Below, piece after piece: positions 1 to 8,086 of a stretch of 46,670 bases of DNA. How positions within the stretch are numbered: position 1 is the stretch's first letter; each line of letters starts with the position of its first letter. Position numbers and translations under genes: made by a program. Source of the stretch: Acidimicrobiia bacterium (GTDB taxonomy: Bacteria > Actinomycetota > Acidimicrobiia > IMCC26256 > PALSA-610). The notes beneath the pieces are model-generated. The model saw only the letters and a list, made by a program, of their open reading frames with translations. It was not told where the DNA came from and ran no database searches. Location of the stretch: positions 1 to 46,670 of the forward strand of contig DATBAK010000090.1 of assembly GCA_036271555.1 (NCBI GenBank), written 5' to 3'.

Positions 1-1
1 G

Positions 2-1210
2 TTGCTCGAGCGCATCCTCGACATCGCGGCGGACGAGCTCGGCATCGACGCCGCGGAGATCCGTCGTCGCAACTTCCTGCAGCCGTCGGAGTTCCCGCTC
101 ACGACGGTGACCGGCGCGAACTACGACAACGGCGAGTACGAGCGCGCCCTCGACGCGGTGCTCGCGGCGTCCGGCTACACCGCGTTGCGCGAGGAACAGC
201 GTGCGCGGCGCGAGCGCGGCGACGTGAAGCAGCTCGGCATCGGTGTGGCGTCGTACGTCGAGATCACCGCTCCGGGTCTGTTCTCCGAGTACGGCGCGAT
301 CGAGGTGAACGAGGACGGCACGGTCACCGCGAAGGTCGGCACGAGCTCGCACGGGCAGGGCCACGAGACCGCGTTCGCGATGATCGTGAGCGAAGTGCTC
401 GGCGTGCCGATGGAGAAGGTGCGCCTCGTGCAGTCCGACACTGCGGTCATCCCGCGTGGTCAGGGCACGATGGGATCGCGCTCGCTACAAACCGCGGGGA
501 CGGCCGTGTTCCAGGCCAGCGGGATCGTGCTCGACAAGGCGCGCCTGCTCGCCGCGCATCTGCTCGAGGCGAGCACCGACGACATCGTCGTCGGCGACGA
601 CGGCTTGGAAGTGACGGGCGTTCCCGCGAGCCGGGTGTCGTGGGCGGATCTCGCGTCGGCAGCGCTGGACCCGGCGCGGCGGCCGGAAGGGATGGAAGCG
701 GGCCTCGCGCACGAGCTCGACTTCAACCAGGGTGAGTCGACGTTCCCGTTCGGCTCGCACGTCGCCGTCGTCGAGGTCGACACCGAGACGGGGCGCGTGG
801 AGCTCGTACGCCACGTCGCCGTCGACGATTGCGGCCGCATCCTGAATCCGTTGCTCGTCGCCGGGCAGCAGCACGGCGGCATCGCGCAGGGCGCGGCGCA
901 GGCGTTGTTCGAGCACGTGCAGTACGACGCCGACGGCAACCCGATCACCGCGAACCTCATGGACTACGCGATGCCGAGTGCCGCGGAGCTGCCGTCGTTC
1001 GAGGTCAGCAACACCGAGACGCCGACTTCGTTGAATCCGCTCGGCGCGAAGGGCATCGGTGAGTCGGGCACGATCGGTTCGACGCCGGCGGTGCAGAACG
1101 CGGTGGTGGACGCGCTGTCGCCGTTCGGTGTGCGCCACCTCGACATGCCGTGCACCGCGGAACGGGTGTGGCAGGCGCTGCGCGACGCGAAGGCTTCCGC
1201 CTCGGCATGA
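2..1210 (+). CDS. Molybdenum hydroxylase (xanthine/CO dehydrogenase family) large subunit, 5'-truncated
   Basis: This is the C-terminal part (about 400 residues) of a molybdopterin-binding large subunit of the xanthine dehydrogenase / CO dehydrogenase family, which hydroxylates or oxidises a small substrate at a Mo centre and passes electrons to FAD and Fe-S subunits. Visible family blocks are a GQGHETAF segment near residue 119, a GTMGSRS loop near 155 and GAKGIGESG near 349, whose Glu is the conserved active-site base. The reading frame is open from the window edge and begins in mid-domain, so the first TTG is not a real start. The active-site loop that would separate true CO dehydrogenases from other members lies upstream, so the substrate cannot be assigned. 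The TGA stop overlaps the ATG of the next gene. Confidence 0.85.
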   Translation: MLERILDIAADELGIDAAEIRRRNFLQPSEFPLTTVTGANYDNGEYERALDAVLAASGYTALREEQRARRERGDVKQLGIGVASYVEITAPGLFSEYGAIEVNEDGTVTAKVGTSSHGQGHETAFAMIVSEVLGVPMEKVRLVQSDTAVIPRGQGTMGSRSLQTAGTAVFQASGIVLDKARLLAAHLLEASTDDIVVGDDGLEVTGVPASRVSWADLASAALDPARRPEGMEAGLAHELDFNQGESTFPFGSHVAVVEVDTETGRVELVRHVAVDDCGRILNPLLVAGQQHGGIAQGAAQALFEHVQYDADGNPITANLMDYAMPSAAELPSFEVSNTETPTSLNPLGAKGIGESGTIGSTPAVQNAVVDALSPFGVRHLDMPCTAERVWQALRDAKASASA

Positions 1211-1644
1211 GCTCGTTCGCCGGGCCGCTGTTGCGGCTGACGTCGCACCAACACGCGGTGATCGTCGGGCACTGCTACGACGGATACCCGGACGAGGCCT
1301 GCGGGCTGTTGACCGGACGGCTCGTCGGTTCGGAGTCGGACGGGCGCGTCACCGACGCGGTGCCGTGTGTCAACGCGGCACGGTCGGCGCGCACGTACAC
1401 GGTCGACGGGCGCGACTTCCTCCGGGTGAGTCGCGAGGCCGAGGCGCGCGGCGACGACATCGTCGGCGTGTGGCACTCGCACACGCACACGACCGCGTAC
1501 CCGTCGCCGACGGATGTTCAGCTCGCCGCCGACCCGATGTGGTTGTACCTGATCGTGTCGCTGCGCGACGGCTTCCCCATGCTGCGCGCCTACCGCATCC
1601 GCGACGAGACCATCGCCGAGATCCCCATCACCATCGAGTCCTGA
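1207..1644 (+). CDS. mec: JAMM/MPN+ metallopeptidase, Mec-like (CysO-cysteine hydrolase)
   Basis: A 145-residue single-domain JAMM zinc peptidase. The zinc site reads E30, then H90-S-H92, seven residues, S100-P-T-D103, the full JAMM signature. In Mycobacterium tuberculosis, Mec (Rv1334) releases cysteine from the CysO-cysteine adduct made by CysM, and the same order mec-cysO-cysM is seen here. I chose the ATG at 1207 because it overlaps the preceding TGA (ATGA) and starts just before the conserved domain; an upstream in-frame start would put unrelated residues on the front. The neighbouring CysO has residues beyond its GlyGly, so this peptidase might also mature the carrier; that is inference. 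Confidence 0.88.
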   Translation: MSSFAGPLLRLTSHQHAVIVGHCYDGYPDEACGLLTGRLVGSESDGRVTDAVPCVNAARSARTYTVDGRDFLRVSREAEARGDDIVGVWHSHTHTTAYPSPTDVQLAADPMWLYLIVSLRDGFPMLRAYRIRDETIAEIPITIES

Positions 1645-1668
1645 CCCTCCCCCGCGCCGGCGAGCGGA

Positions 1669-1694
1669 GTGCGGCGGGCGGGGTGCGGCGGGCG
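1669..1694 (+). repeat. Short direct repeat, GTGCGGCGGGCG twice
   Basis: The 12-mer GTGCGGCGGGCG occurs at 1669-1680 and again at 1683-1694, a 14-bp period, in the 138-bp spacer between mec and cysO. It does not extend a convincing reading frame. It may be simple G+C-rich slippage; no function is evident. Confidence 0.4.
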
Positions 1695-1725
1695 AGGCGG
1701 GCGACGGAAGCGAGAGGTGGGAATT

Positions 1726-1774
1726 CTGACTGGGGAGGTCGGGCTTGTAGGCTGGGTCGCCCGCGAGCAAGAGG
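1726..1774 (+). promoter_or_regulatory. Putative promoter and ribosome binding site of cysO
   Basis: CTGACT (1726-1731), a 16-bp spacer and TAGGCT (1748-1753) fit a -35/-10 pair of the TANNNT type. AAGAGG (1769-1774) lies eight bases before the GTG at 1783 and decides that start over the GTG at 1777. Visual match only. Confidence 0.4.
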
Positions 1775-1782
1775 TTGTGCCG

Positions 1783-2076
1783 GTGTCCGTCGAGGTGAAG
1801 CTGCCTACCGTCCTGCGCACGCACGCCGACGGAAAGGCGTCGGTCCCGAGCGACGGCGCGACCGTGGGCGCGGTGTTCCACGACCTCGTCACCCGCTACC
1901 CGTCGATCCGCGGCAACCTGCTCGACGACGCCGGCGGGCTGCACAAGTTCGTCAACGTCTACAAGAACGACGACGACATCCGGTACCTCGAACAGCTCGA
2001 CACCAAGCTCGACGACGGCGACATCCTGTCGATCATCCCCGCGGTCGCCGGAGGAGCCGGGCCGGCGACGAGCTGA
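1783..2076 (+). CDS. cysO: CysO-like ubiquitin-fold sulfur carrier protein (ThiS/MoaD family)
   Basis: A 97-residue ThiS/MoaD-like protein that should carry sulfur as a C-terminal thiocarboxylate for cysteine synthesis by CysM. The stretch ending IIPAVAGG closely resembles the C-terminus of mycobacterial CysO, as do the LHKFVNVY and DGD segments. Unlike that protein, which ends at GlyGly, this one continues with six residues (AGPATS) before the stop, so the GlyGly must be exposed by proteolysis before it can be thiocarboxylated. The JAMM peptidase next door is the obvious candidate. The GTG at 1783 is placed by an AAGAGG eight bases upstream and gives a normal family length. cysM follows 25 bases after the stop. 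Confidence 0.88.
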   Translation: MSVEVKLPTVLRTHADGKASVPSDGATVGAVFHDLVTRYPSIRGNLLDDAGGLHKFVNVYKNDDDIRYLEQLDTKLDDGDILSIIPAVAGGAGPATS

Positions 2077-2101
2077 GCGGCCGGCGAAGCACGCGACGCG
2101 T

Positions 2102-3040
2102 ATGGCCCGCTACGACTCCATCCTCGACCTGATCGGCGAGACCCCGCTCGTCGCGTTGCACCAGCTCTCGCCGAACCCCGACGTCCGCATCTGGGCGAAG
2201 CTCGAGGGTCAGAACCCCGGCGGTTCGTCGAAGGATCGCATCGCCAAGAAGATGGTCGAGCTCGCCGAGCGCGACGGCGCGCTCGAACCGGGCGCGACCA
2301 TCCTCGAGCCGTCGTCGGGCAACACCGGCATCGGCCTCGCGCTCGTCGCCCGCCTGCGCGGCTACAAGCTCCGCATCGTGATGCCGGAGAACGTGTCGCC
2401 CGAACGCCGGCAGCTGCTCGAGATCTTCGGCGCCGAGGTCACACCGTCGCCCGGCGAAGAGGGCAGCAACGGCGCGATCCGCATGGCCGAGAAGATCGCG
2501 GCCGAGCATCCCGAGTACGTGCTCCTCTTTCAGTACGGCAACCCCGCCAATCCGCTCGCGCACTACGAGGGCACCGGCCCGGAGATCTGGCGCGACTGCC
2601 CCGAGGTCGACGTGTTCGTCGCGGGCCTCGGCACGAGCGGCACGCTCATGGGCGTCGGCCGTTACCTGAAGGAGCGCAAGCCCGCGGTGAAGATCGTCGC
2701 GGTCGAGCCGCCCGCGGGCGAGCTCGTGCAAGGACTGCGCAATCTCGACGACGGGTTCGTCCCGCCGATCTTCGAGCGCGACGTGCTCGACCGGAAGTTC
2801 ATCGTGCGTCCGCGCGAGTCGATCGAGCTGACCCGCCGATTGCTCGACGAATGCGGCGTGTTCTCCGGCATCTCGTCGGGCGCCGCGGTCGCGGGCGCGC
2901 TGAAGATGGCCGCGGAGATCGACTCGGGCACGATCGTCACCCTGCTGCCCGACGGCGGATGGAAGTACCTCTCGTCCGGCGCGTGGACCGACGACATCGA
3001 CGTGGTCGAAGCGCGCGCGCAACAGATCAACTACTGGTGA
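2102..3040 (+). CDS. cysM: Cysteine synthase, CysM type (thiocarboxylated-CysO dependent)
   Basis: A 312-residue PLP enzyme of the cysteine synthase family. The Schiff-base lysine is K44 in GGSSKDR, the substrate loop is SSGNTG at 71-76, and the PLP-phosphate loop GLGTSGT is at 175-181. The segment GLRNLDDGF near 211-219 matches the part of Mycobacterium CysM that carries the arginine selecting O-phosphoserine (here R213). With mec and cysO directly upstream, the likely reaction is O-phosphoserine plus CysO-thiocarboxylate to CysO-cysteine, later cut by Mec. The C-terminus aligns with the family end (GWKYLSSGAW) and is full length. Its TGA overlaps the GTG of the next gene. Confidence 0.92.
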   Translation: MARYDSILDLIGETPLVALHQLSPNPDVRIWAKLEGQNPGGSSKDRIAKKMVELAERDGALEPGATILEPSSGNTGIGLALVARLRGYKLRIVMPENVSPERRQLLEIFGAEVTPSPGEEGSNGAIRMAEKIAAEHPEYVLLFQYGNPANPLAHYEGTGPEIWRDCPEVDVFVAGLGTSGTLMGVGRYLKERKPAVKIVAVEPPAGELVQGLRNLDDGFVPPIFERDVLDRKFIVRPRESIELTRRLLDECGVFSGISSGAAVAGALKMAAEIDSGTIVTLLPDGGWKYLSSGAWTDDIDVVEARAQQINYW

Positions 3041-4011
3041 CCGACGCGATCGACGACGCCGCGGCCGTATTGCGCGCCGGCGGGCTCGTCGCGTTCCCGA
3101 CCGAGACCGTGTACGGGCTCGGTGCCGACGCCGCGAACCCGCACGCGGTCGCGCGCATCTACGCGGTGAAGGGGCGGCCGAGCGACCACCCGATCATCGT
3201 GCATCTCGCGTCGGCGGACGCGCTCGACGACTACGCAGACGACGTCACCGACGCGACCCGCGCGCTCGCGCGCGCGTGCTGGCCGGGCCCACTCACGCTC
3301 GTCGTGCGCAGGCGCGCGCGCACGATCGCCGACGCAGTGACCGGCGGTCGCGACACCGTCGCGCTGCGCGTGCCCGCGCATCCGGTCGCGCAGGCGTTGC
3401 TCGAAGCGTTCGGCGGGGGAGTGGCGGCGCCCTCGGCGAACCGCTTCGGTCGCGTGAGCCCGACGACGGCCGCGCACGTGCGGGCCGATCTCGACGGTGA
3501 CGTCGACGTCGTGCTCGACGGCGGCGCCGCGACCGTCGGCGTCGAGTCCACCATCGTCGACGGCAGCGGCCCGCACCCCGCGATCCTGCGCCTCGGCGGA
3601 GTGACGCAGACGACCGTCGAAGCCGTCGTCGGCGGGCCCGTCCCGTTGCTGACCCGCGGCGAGGTCGCGGCGCCGGGCACCCTCGAACGTCACTACTCGC
3701 CGGCCGCGCGCGTCGTCCTCGTCGTCGACGCGGCGACCGCGGCCGAACGCGTGAGAGAAGAAGGCGCCGCCAACCGTCGCGTCGGGCTGCTCTCGCTCGC
3801 GGATGTGACAATCGCCACACCGAACGACGTGGTCGTACTGACGAGCCCTGCGGATGTCGATGACTACGCGCGTGTGCTCTACGCGCGGTTGCGCGAAGCC
3901 GACGAACACGGCCTCGACACGCTCGTCGTCGTGCCGCCGCCCGCGGACGGGATCGGCGCTGCCGTCGCCGATCGCCTGGCGCGTGCGGCCGCAACGGCCG
4001 GGTTAGCGTGA
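3037..4011 (+). CDS. sua5: L-threonylcarbamoyladenylate synthase, Sua5 type
   Basis: A 324-residue protein that makes threonylcarbamoyl-AMP from threonine, bicarbonate and ATP for the t6A modification of tRNA. The YrdC domain occupies about residues 1-205 (PTETVYGLG near 21-29, KGRPSDHP near 46-53, APSANRFGR near 134-142). A linker near 215-225 (GTLERHYSP) leads to the C-terminal Sua5 domain, so it is the long Sua5 form, not the short TsaC form. GTG at 3037 overlaps the cysM stop; longer starts would run back through cysM in another frame. In Mycobacterium this slot holds a rhomboid protein, so the gene is a lineage-specific member of the cluster. Confidence 0.9.
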   Translation: MTDAIDDAAAVLRAGGLVAFPTETVYGLGADAANPHAVARIYAVKGRPSDHPIIVHLASADALDDYADDVTDATRALARACWPGPLTLVVRRRARTIADAVTGGRDTVALRVPAHPVAQALLEAFGGGVAAPSANRFGRVSPTTAAHVRADLDGDVDVVLDGGAATVGVESTIVDGSGPHPAILRLGGVTQTTVEAVVGGPVPLLTRGEVAAPGTLERHYSPAARVVLVVDAATAAERVREEGAANRRVGLLSLADVTIATPNDVVVLTSPADVDDYARVLYARLREADEHGLDTLVVVPPPADGIGAAVADRLARAAATAGLA

Positions 4012-4814
4012 CCTCGATGCCCGGGAACTCCGCGCCGATCGGGATCTTCGACAGTGGCCTCGGCGGGCTCACCGTCGCGCGCGCGCTCATCGACCTGTTG
4101 CCCGACGAGGACTTCGTCTACTTCGGCGACACCGGCCGTTTCCCGTACGGGCCGAAGCCCGCGGAAGAGGTGTTGAAGTACTCGCTGCAGATCGCGGACC
4201 TGCTCGTCGAGCGGTCGGTGAAGATGCTCGTTGTCGCGTGCAACAGCGCGTCGGCCGCCGCGCTCGACGCGCTGCGCGAGCGCCTCGACGTCCCGATCGT
4301 CGGCGTGATCGAACCCGGCGTGCGCGCGGCGCGCGACGCGACGCGCAGCGGTCGTGTCGGGGTGATCGGCACGGTCGGCACGATCGCGTCGGGCGCGTAC
4401 CAACGCGCGGCGAGCACGTTCGCGCCCGACATGCAGCTCACGTGCGCGGCCTGCCCGGGATTCGTCGAGTTCGTCGAGGCCGGCGACGTCGACTCCGACC
4501 AGGTGCACGTGCTCGCCGAGCGTCTGCTCGCGCCCGTGCTCGCCGCCGACGTCGACACCCTCGTGCTCGGTTGCACGCACTATCCGCTGCTGTCGCGCAC
4601 GCTCGGCGACGTGATGGGTGCCGAGGTCGTGTTGGTGTCGAGTGCCGACGAGACCGCGTTCGAAGTGCGCGCGCGACTCGACGCGCCCGCGCCGCCGAAC
4701 CGCGCCGATTCGAGCCACGCGTTCGTCACGAGCGGCGACGTCGGTCAGTTCCTCGCCCTCGGTGCGCGTTTCCTCGGCCCCGAGGTCGACACGGTCGAAG
4801 CGTGGACCTGGTGA
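4008..4814 (+). CDS. murI: Glutamate racemase
   Basis: A 268-residue enzyme that interconverts L- and D-glutamate for peptidoglycan. The N-terminal FDSGLGGLTV motif holds the acidic residue D15, and the two catalytic cysteines are C77 (VACNSAS) and C189 (LGCTHYPLL). GTG at 4008 overlaps the Sua5 stop (GTGA); an in-frame ATG at 4017, three codons later, is an equally good start. It belongs to the conserved cysM-murI-MBL-rph order of actinobacteria and is probably translated from the same message as its neighbours. Confidence 0.93.
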   Translation: MTSMPGNSAPIGIFDSGLGGLTVARALIDLLPDEDFVYFGDTGRFPYGPKPAEEVLKYSLQIADLLVERSVKMLVVACNSASAAALDALRERLDVPIVGVIEPGVRAARDATRSGRVGVIGTVGTIASGAYQRAASTFAPDMQLTCAACPGFVEFVEAGDVDSDQVHVLAERLLAPVLAADVDTLVLGCTHYPLLSRTLGDVMGAEVVLVSSADETAFEVRARLDAPAPPNRADSSHAFVTSGDVGQFLALGARFLGPEVDTVEAWTW

Positions 4815-4815
4815 G

Positions 4816-5547
4816 ATGATCGAGCTCACGGTCCTCGGTTGCTGTGGTTCGTACGGCGCGCCCGCGGGCGGCGCGTGCAGCGGCTATCTCGTGCGCGCGG
4901 GCGGGAAGACGATCTGGATGGACTGCGGCAACGGCACGTTCGCGGCGCTGCAACGCCACGCCGACGTCGCCGACATCGACGCGGTCGTGATCACGCACGC
5001 GCACCCCGACCACTGCGTCGACCTCTACGGCCTGCACGTGCTCAACCGCTACGGCCTCGAGCGGCTCGGACTCCCGGTCTACGCGCCGGAAGGCGTGCAG
5101 AAGAACCTCACCGCGCTCGTAGGGGACTGGGGTGGCGCGTTCGACTGGTGCGAGGTCGGCGAGGGCGACGCGGCGACGGTCGGACCCGTCGACCTGCGGT
5201 TCTCGCGCACCGACCATCCGCCGCCGACGGTCGCGGTCGAGCTCACGCACGACGACAAACGGCTCGTCTACACGTCCGACACGGGACCGAACTGGAGTGT
5301 CGACGCCTTCGCGCCGCGCGCCGACCTCGTGCTGTCGGAGGCGACCTACCAGCACGACGACATCCGCGTCGCGATCCACCTGTCGGCCCTCCAGGCCGGG
5401 GAAGCCGCGCGTGCGGCGGCCGCGCGCCGGCTGGTGATCACGCACCTCTGGCCCACGCTCGATCCCGCGCGCTCGGTTGCGGAGGCGGCGGAAGGCTTCG
5501 GCGCCGACGTCACCCTCGCGGCGCCGAACCTCACCCTCAAGATCTGA
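4816..5547 (+). CDS. Metallo-beta-lactamase-fold hydrolase (Rv1339-like, possible cyclic nucleotide phosphodiesterase)
   Basis: A 243-residue MBL-fold enzyme. The metal site is clear: HAHPDH near residues 57-62, with later ligands near H134 (TDHPPP), D155 (YTSDTG) and H212 (ITHLWP). Position between murI and rph matches Rv1339 of M. tuberculosis, reported to be an atypical cAMP phosphodiesterase; RNase Z-like or other phosphodiesterase roles are alternatives. ATG at 4816 lies one base after the murI stop. A dispersed intergenic repeat begins three bases after its stop codon. Confidence 0.85.
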   Translation: MIELTVLGCCGSYGAPAGGACSGYLVRAGGKTIWMDCGNGTFAALQRHADVADIDAVVITHAHPDHCVDLYGLHVLNRYGLERLGLPVYAPEGVQKNLTALVGDWGGAFDWCEVGEGDAATVGPVDLRFSRTDHPPPTVAVELTHDDKRLVYTSDTGPNWSVDAFAPRADLVLSEATYQHDDIRVAIHLSALQAGEAARAAAARRLVITHLWPTLDPARSVAEAAEGFGADVTLAAPNLTLKI

Positions 5548-5550
5548 GCT

Positions 5551-5642
5551 TTCTGGTCGCGCTCGTTTCGCTCGCCGCTCCTGACGCCTCGGTCCGCGGC
5601 GCGGGCGGCCCGCACCGCGACCCGCCCGTTCCTGCGGGAACG
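5551..5642 (+). repeat. Dispersed structured repeat, copy A
   Basis: About 92 bp filling most of the spacer between the MBL gene and rph. The first 40 bp are conserved with copies B and C (36 of 40 identical to each by hand count; core GGTCGCGCTCG and TGACGCCTC). The middle forms a hairpin (CGGGCGG 5602-5608 with CCGCCCG 5622-5628), and the end has a small GTTCC-TGCG-GGAAC hairpin. It may also act as a transcription barrier between the two genes. Confidence 0.75.
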
Positions 5643-5654
5643 AAATCGGAAACC

Positions 5655-5686
5655 TAGGCTGCGACGGTCGTCCCACCGCTGAAAGG
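5655..5686 (+). promoter_or_regulatory. Putative -10 element and ribosome binding site of rph
   Basis: TAGGCT at 5655-5660 resembles the -10 proposed for cysO. GAAAGG at 5681-5686 sits seven bases before the TTG at 5694 and supports that unusual start. No clear -35 is visible. Confidence 0.35.
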
Positions 5687-5693
5687 CAAGCAA

Positions 5694-6431
5694 TTGAGTC
5701 CACGGGTGTCGGGTCGCGAGCACGACGAGCTCCGGCCGATCACATTCACGCGCGACTACACCGAGATGGCGGCGGGCTCGGTGCTCGTCGAGTTCGGCCG
5801 GACACGCGTCCTCTGCACCGCGTCCGTGGAGGACCGCATCCCGCCGTGGTTGCGCGGCAAGGGTCAGGGTTGGGTCACCGCGGAGTACTCGATGCTGCCG
5901 GGCTCGAGTCCCGAGCGCGTCGGTCGCGAAGCCGCGAAGGGCAAGCAGTCGGGTCGCACGCAGGAGATCCAGCGCCTCATCGGTCGCTCGCTGCGCGCGG
6001 TCACGGACCTCGTCGCGGTCGGTGAGAACCAGATCGTCGTCGACTGCGACGTGTTGCAGGCCGACGGCGGCACGCGCACCGCGTCGATCTGCGGCGGCTG
6101 GATCGCGCTGCACGACGCGTGCTCACGACTGCTCCAGAAGGAGCTCATCGCGCGCCACCCGATCCAGGAGGCGTGCGCGGCGATCTCGGTCGGCGTGATC
6201 GACGGTGTGCCGATGCTCGACCTCGAATACCGCGAGGACGTGCGCGCCGAGGTCGACATGAACGTCGTGATGACCGCGGGTCGCCGCTTCGTCGAGGTGC
6301 AGGGCACCGCGGAAGGCGCCGCGTTCTCGCGCGACGAGCTCGCGCAGCTCCTCGCGCTCGCGGAAGCGGGCATTGCGGAGATCGTCGAAGCGCAGGAGCA
6401 GATGATCGCGGTGGCACCGACTCCGCGATGA
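5694..6431 (+). CDS. rph: Ribonuclease PH
   Basis: A 245-residue phosphorolytic 3'-5' exoribonuclease that trims tRNA 3' ends. The family blocks are intact and continuous: [60 protein letters not shown] and the EVQGTAEG segment near the end. TTG at 5694 is chosen because GAAAGG lies seven bases upstream and the N-terminus ([11 protein letters not shown]) begins as in other members; a GTG at 5706 is possible. The stop overlaps the rdgB ATG (ATGA), the same coupling as in Mycobacterium. Confidence 0.95.
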   Translation: MSPRVSGREHDELRPITFTRDYTEMAAGSVLVEFGRTRVLCTASVEDRIPPWLRGKGQGWVTAEYSMLPGSSPERVGREAAKGKQSGRTQEIQRLIGRSLRAVTDLVAVGENQIVVDCDVLQADGGTRTASICGGWIALHDACSRLLQKELIARHPIQEACAAISVGVIDGVPMLDLEYREDVRAEVDMNVVMTAGRRFVEVQGTAEGAAFSRDELAQLLALAEAGIAEIVEAQEQMIAVAPTPR

Positions 6432-7126
6432 CGCAGTCGCTCGGCCTGCCCCTGGTCCTCGCGACCGGCAACACCGACAAGGCGCGCGAGCTGTCCGAGC
6501 TGTTGAGCGACGCGCTCGACCGCGTGCTCGTGTCGGCGCCCGTCACCGTGGGCGACAAGCCGATCGGCTTCGTCGTCGAGCACCCGGATCGGTTCCCGGC
6601 GACGCTCGCCGCGATGACCCAGCTCGACGAGGCGCCCGACGTCGAGGAGATCGGCACCACCCTCGAGGAGAATGCGCGCATCAAGGCGCGCGGCGTCGGC
6701 ACCGCGCTCGGGCTGCTCGCGGTCGCCGACGACACCGGTCTCGAGATCGACGCGCTCGGCGGCGCGCCCGGCGTCTACGCGGCGCGGTACGCAGGCCCGG
6801 ATGCCACCTACGCCGACAACGTGAACAAGGCGCTGCGCGAGCTCGACGGTGTCGCGCCGCTGCGGCGGACCGCGCGCTTCGCGACGGTGGTGGTCGCGCG
6901 CACGCCGAGCGGCGACGAGGTCGTCGTGCGGGGCGAGGTCGAAGGGCTCATCACGAGCGAGCCGCACGGCACGAACGGGTTCGGATACGACTCGATCTTC
7001 GAACCTCTGGAAGGCGACGGGCGGACGTTCGCGCAGATGAGCGCCGACGAGAAGCACGCACTCTCGCACCGGGGCCGTGCGCTGCGCGCCCTCGTCGCCC
7101 GCGTGAAGGAGGACGAGGAGCGATGA
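6428..7126 (+). CDS. rdgB: XTP/dITP pyrophosphatase (HAM1/RdgB family) with an enlarged N-terminal region
   Basis: A 232-residue house-cleaning nucleotidase that hydrolyses XTP, dITP and ITP to monophosphates. Motifs are [10 protein letters not shown] near 12-21, [10 protein letters not shown] near 78-87, [16 protein letters not shown] near 99-114, GTNGFGYD near 182-189 and SHRGRALR near 217-224. The family is usually close to 200 residues; the extra length lies between the first motif and the EENA motif, about residues 27-77, where an added segment includes [17 protein letters not shown]. The second half is ordinary. The start overlaps the rph stop and the stop overlaps the next start, so translation is probably coupled on both sides. 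Confidence 0.92.
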   Translation: MTQSLGLPLVLATGNTDKARELSELLSDALDRVLVSAPVTVGDKPIGFVVEHPDRFPATLAAMTQLDEAPDVEEIGTTLEENARIKARGVGTALGLLAVADDTGLEIDALGGAPGVYAARYAGPDATYADNVNKALRELDGVAPLRRTARFATVVVARTPSGDEVVVRGEVEGLITSEPHGTNGFGYDSIFEPLEGDGRTFAQMSADEKHALSHRGRALRALVARVKEDEER

Positions 7127-8082
7127 CGCTGCACCCGCAGGCGCGCGCGCTGCTCGACATGGTCGCGGCGACCGGTGGCATCGAGGTGTCGGACGCGCGC
7201 CTCGCGGAGATCCGGACCGGCTGGGCGATGCTCGTGGCGCTCGGATGCGGTGATCCCGAGGCCGTCGCCGAGGTCACCGATCTCGAGGTGCCGAGTCCCG
7301 CGGGCGCGGTGCCGATCCGCGCCTACCTCCCGGCCGAGGCCGACGCCAAGACCACCGACGGGCTGCCGGTCGTCGTCTTCTTCCACGGCGGGGGCTGGAC
7401 CATCGGCAGCGTCGCCGACTACGACCCGATCGCGCGCCGCATCGCCAACGCGGCCGGCGCCCTCGTCGTGTCGGTCGACTACCGGCTCGCGCCCGAAGCG
7501 CCGCACCCGGCCGCGGTCGACGACTGCTGGGCCGCCACGACCTGGATCGCCGAGCACGCGGCCGACCTCGGCGGCGACGGCACCCGGCTCGCGCTCATGG
7601 GCGACAGCGCGGGCGGCAATCTTGCGGCGGTGATCGCCCAGCGGGCGGCGCGCGAAGGCGGCCCCGCGATCGCGCTGCAGGCTCTCATCTATCCGGTCGT
7701 CGACTGTGACATGACGCGAGGTTCGTACGAGCTCGACGGCGACGACCTGCTCCTCGACCGCACCCAGATGGAGTGGTTCTTCGACTGCTACACGCGCGGC
7801 GGCGCCGACCGCACGGACCCGACGATCTCGGCCGGCCGCGCCGACCTCGCCGATCTCGCGGGGCTGCCGCCGGCGGTGGTGATCACCGCGGAGTACGACC
7901 CGCTGCGCGACGAGGGCGAGGCGTACGCGGCCGCGCTGCGCGCCGCGGGCGTCGAGGTCGCGCACTCGCGCTACGACGGGATGATCCACGGCTTCTTCGG
8001 TCTCGGCGCACTGCTCGACGCGGGGAACGACGCCGTCGCCGAGGTGGGACGAGCCGTGCGCGCGGCGTTCGGTACCCTCTGA
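7123..8082 (+). CDS. Alpha/beta hydrolase, hormone-sensitive lipase family (esterase)
   Basis: A 319-residue carboxylesterase of the HSL (type IV) family. The oxyanion-hole motif HGGGW is near residues 89-93, the nucleophile elbow GDSAGG near 162-167 (Ser164), the acid in EYDPLRDEG near 257-265, and the catalytic histidine in MIHGF near 287-291. There is no signal peptide, so it should be cytoplasmic and act on short-chain esters; the natural substrate is unknown. The ATG overlaps the rdgB stop, which ties it to the housekeeping run although it is not a standard member of that cluster. Confidence 0.87.
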   Translation: MTLHPQARALLDMVAATGGIEVSDARLAEIRTGWAMLVALGCGDPEAVAEVTDLEVPSPAGAVPIRAYLPAEADAKTTDGLPVVVFFHGGGWTIGSVADYDPIARRIANAAGALVVSVDYRLAPEAPHPAAVDDCWAATTWIAEHAADLGGDGTRLALMGDSAGGNLAAVIAQRAAREGGPAIALQALIYPVVDCDMTRGSYELDGDDLLLDRTQMEWFFDCYTRGGADRTDPTISAGRADLADLAGLPPAVVITAEYDPLRDEGEAYAAALRAAGVEVAHSRYDGMIHGFFGLGALLDAGNDAVAEVGRAVRAAFGTL

Positions 8083-8086
8083 CGCA

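Noticed and set aside
1150-1206. Upstream extension of the JAMM peptidase to a start at 1150
   Set aside because: The added residues are the out-of-frame end of the preceding gene; the ATGA overlap at 1207 and the family length favour the shorter form.
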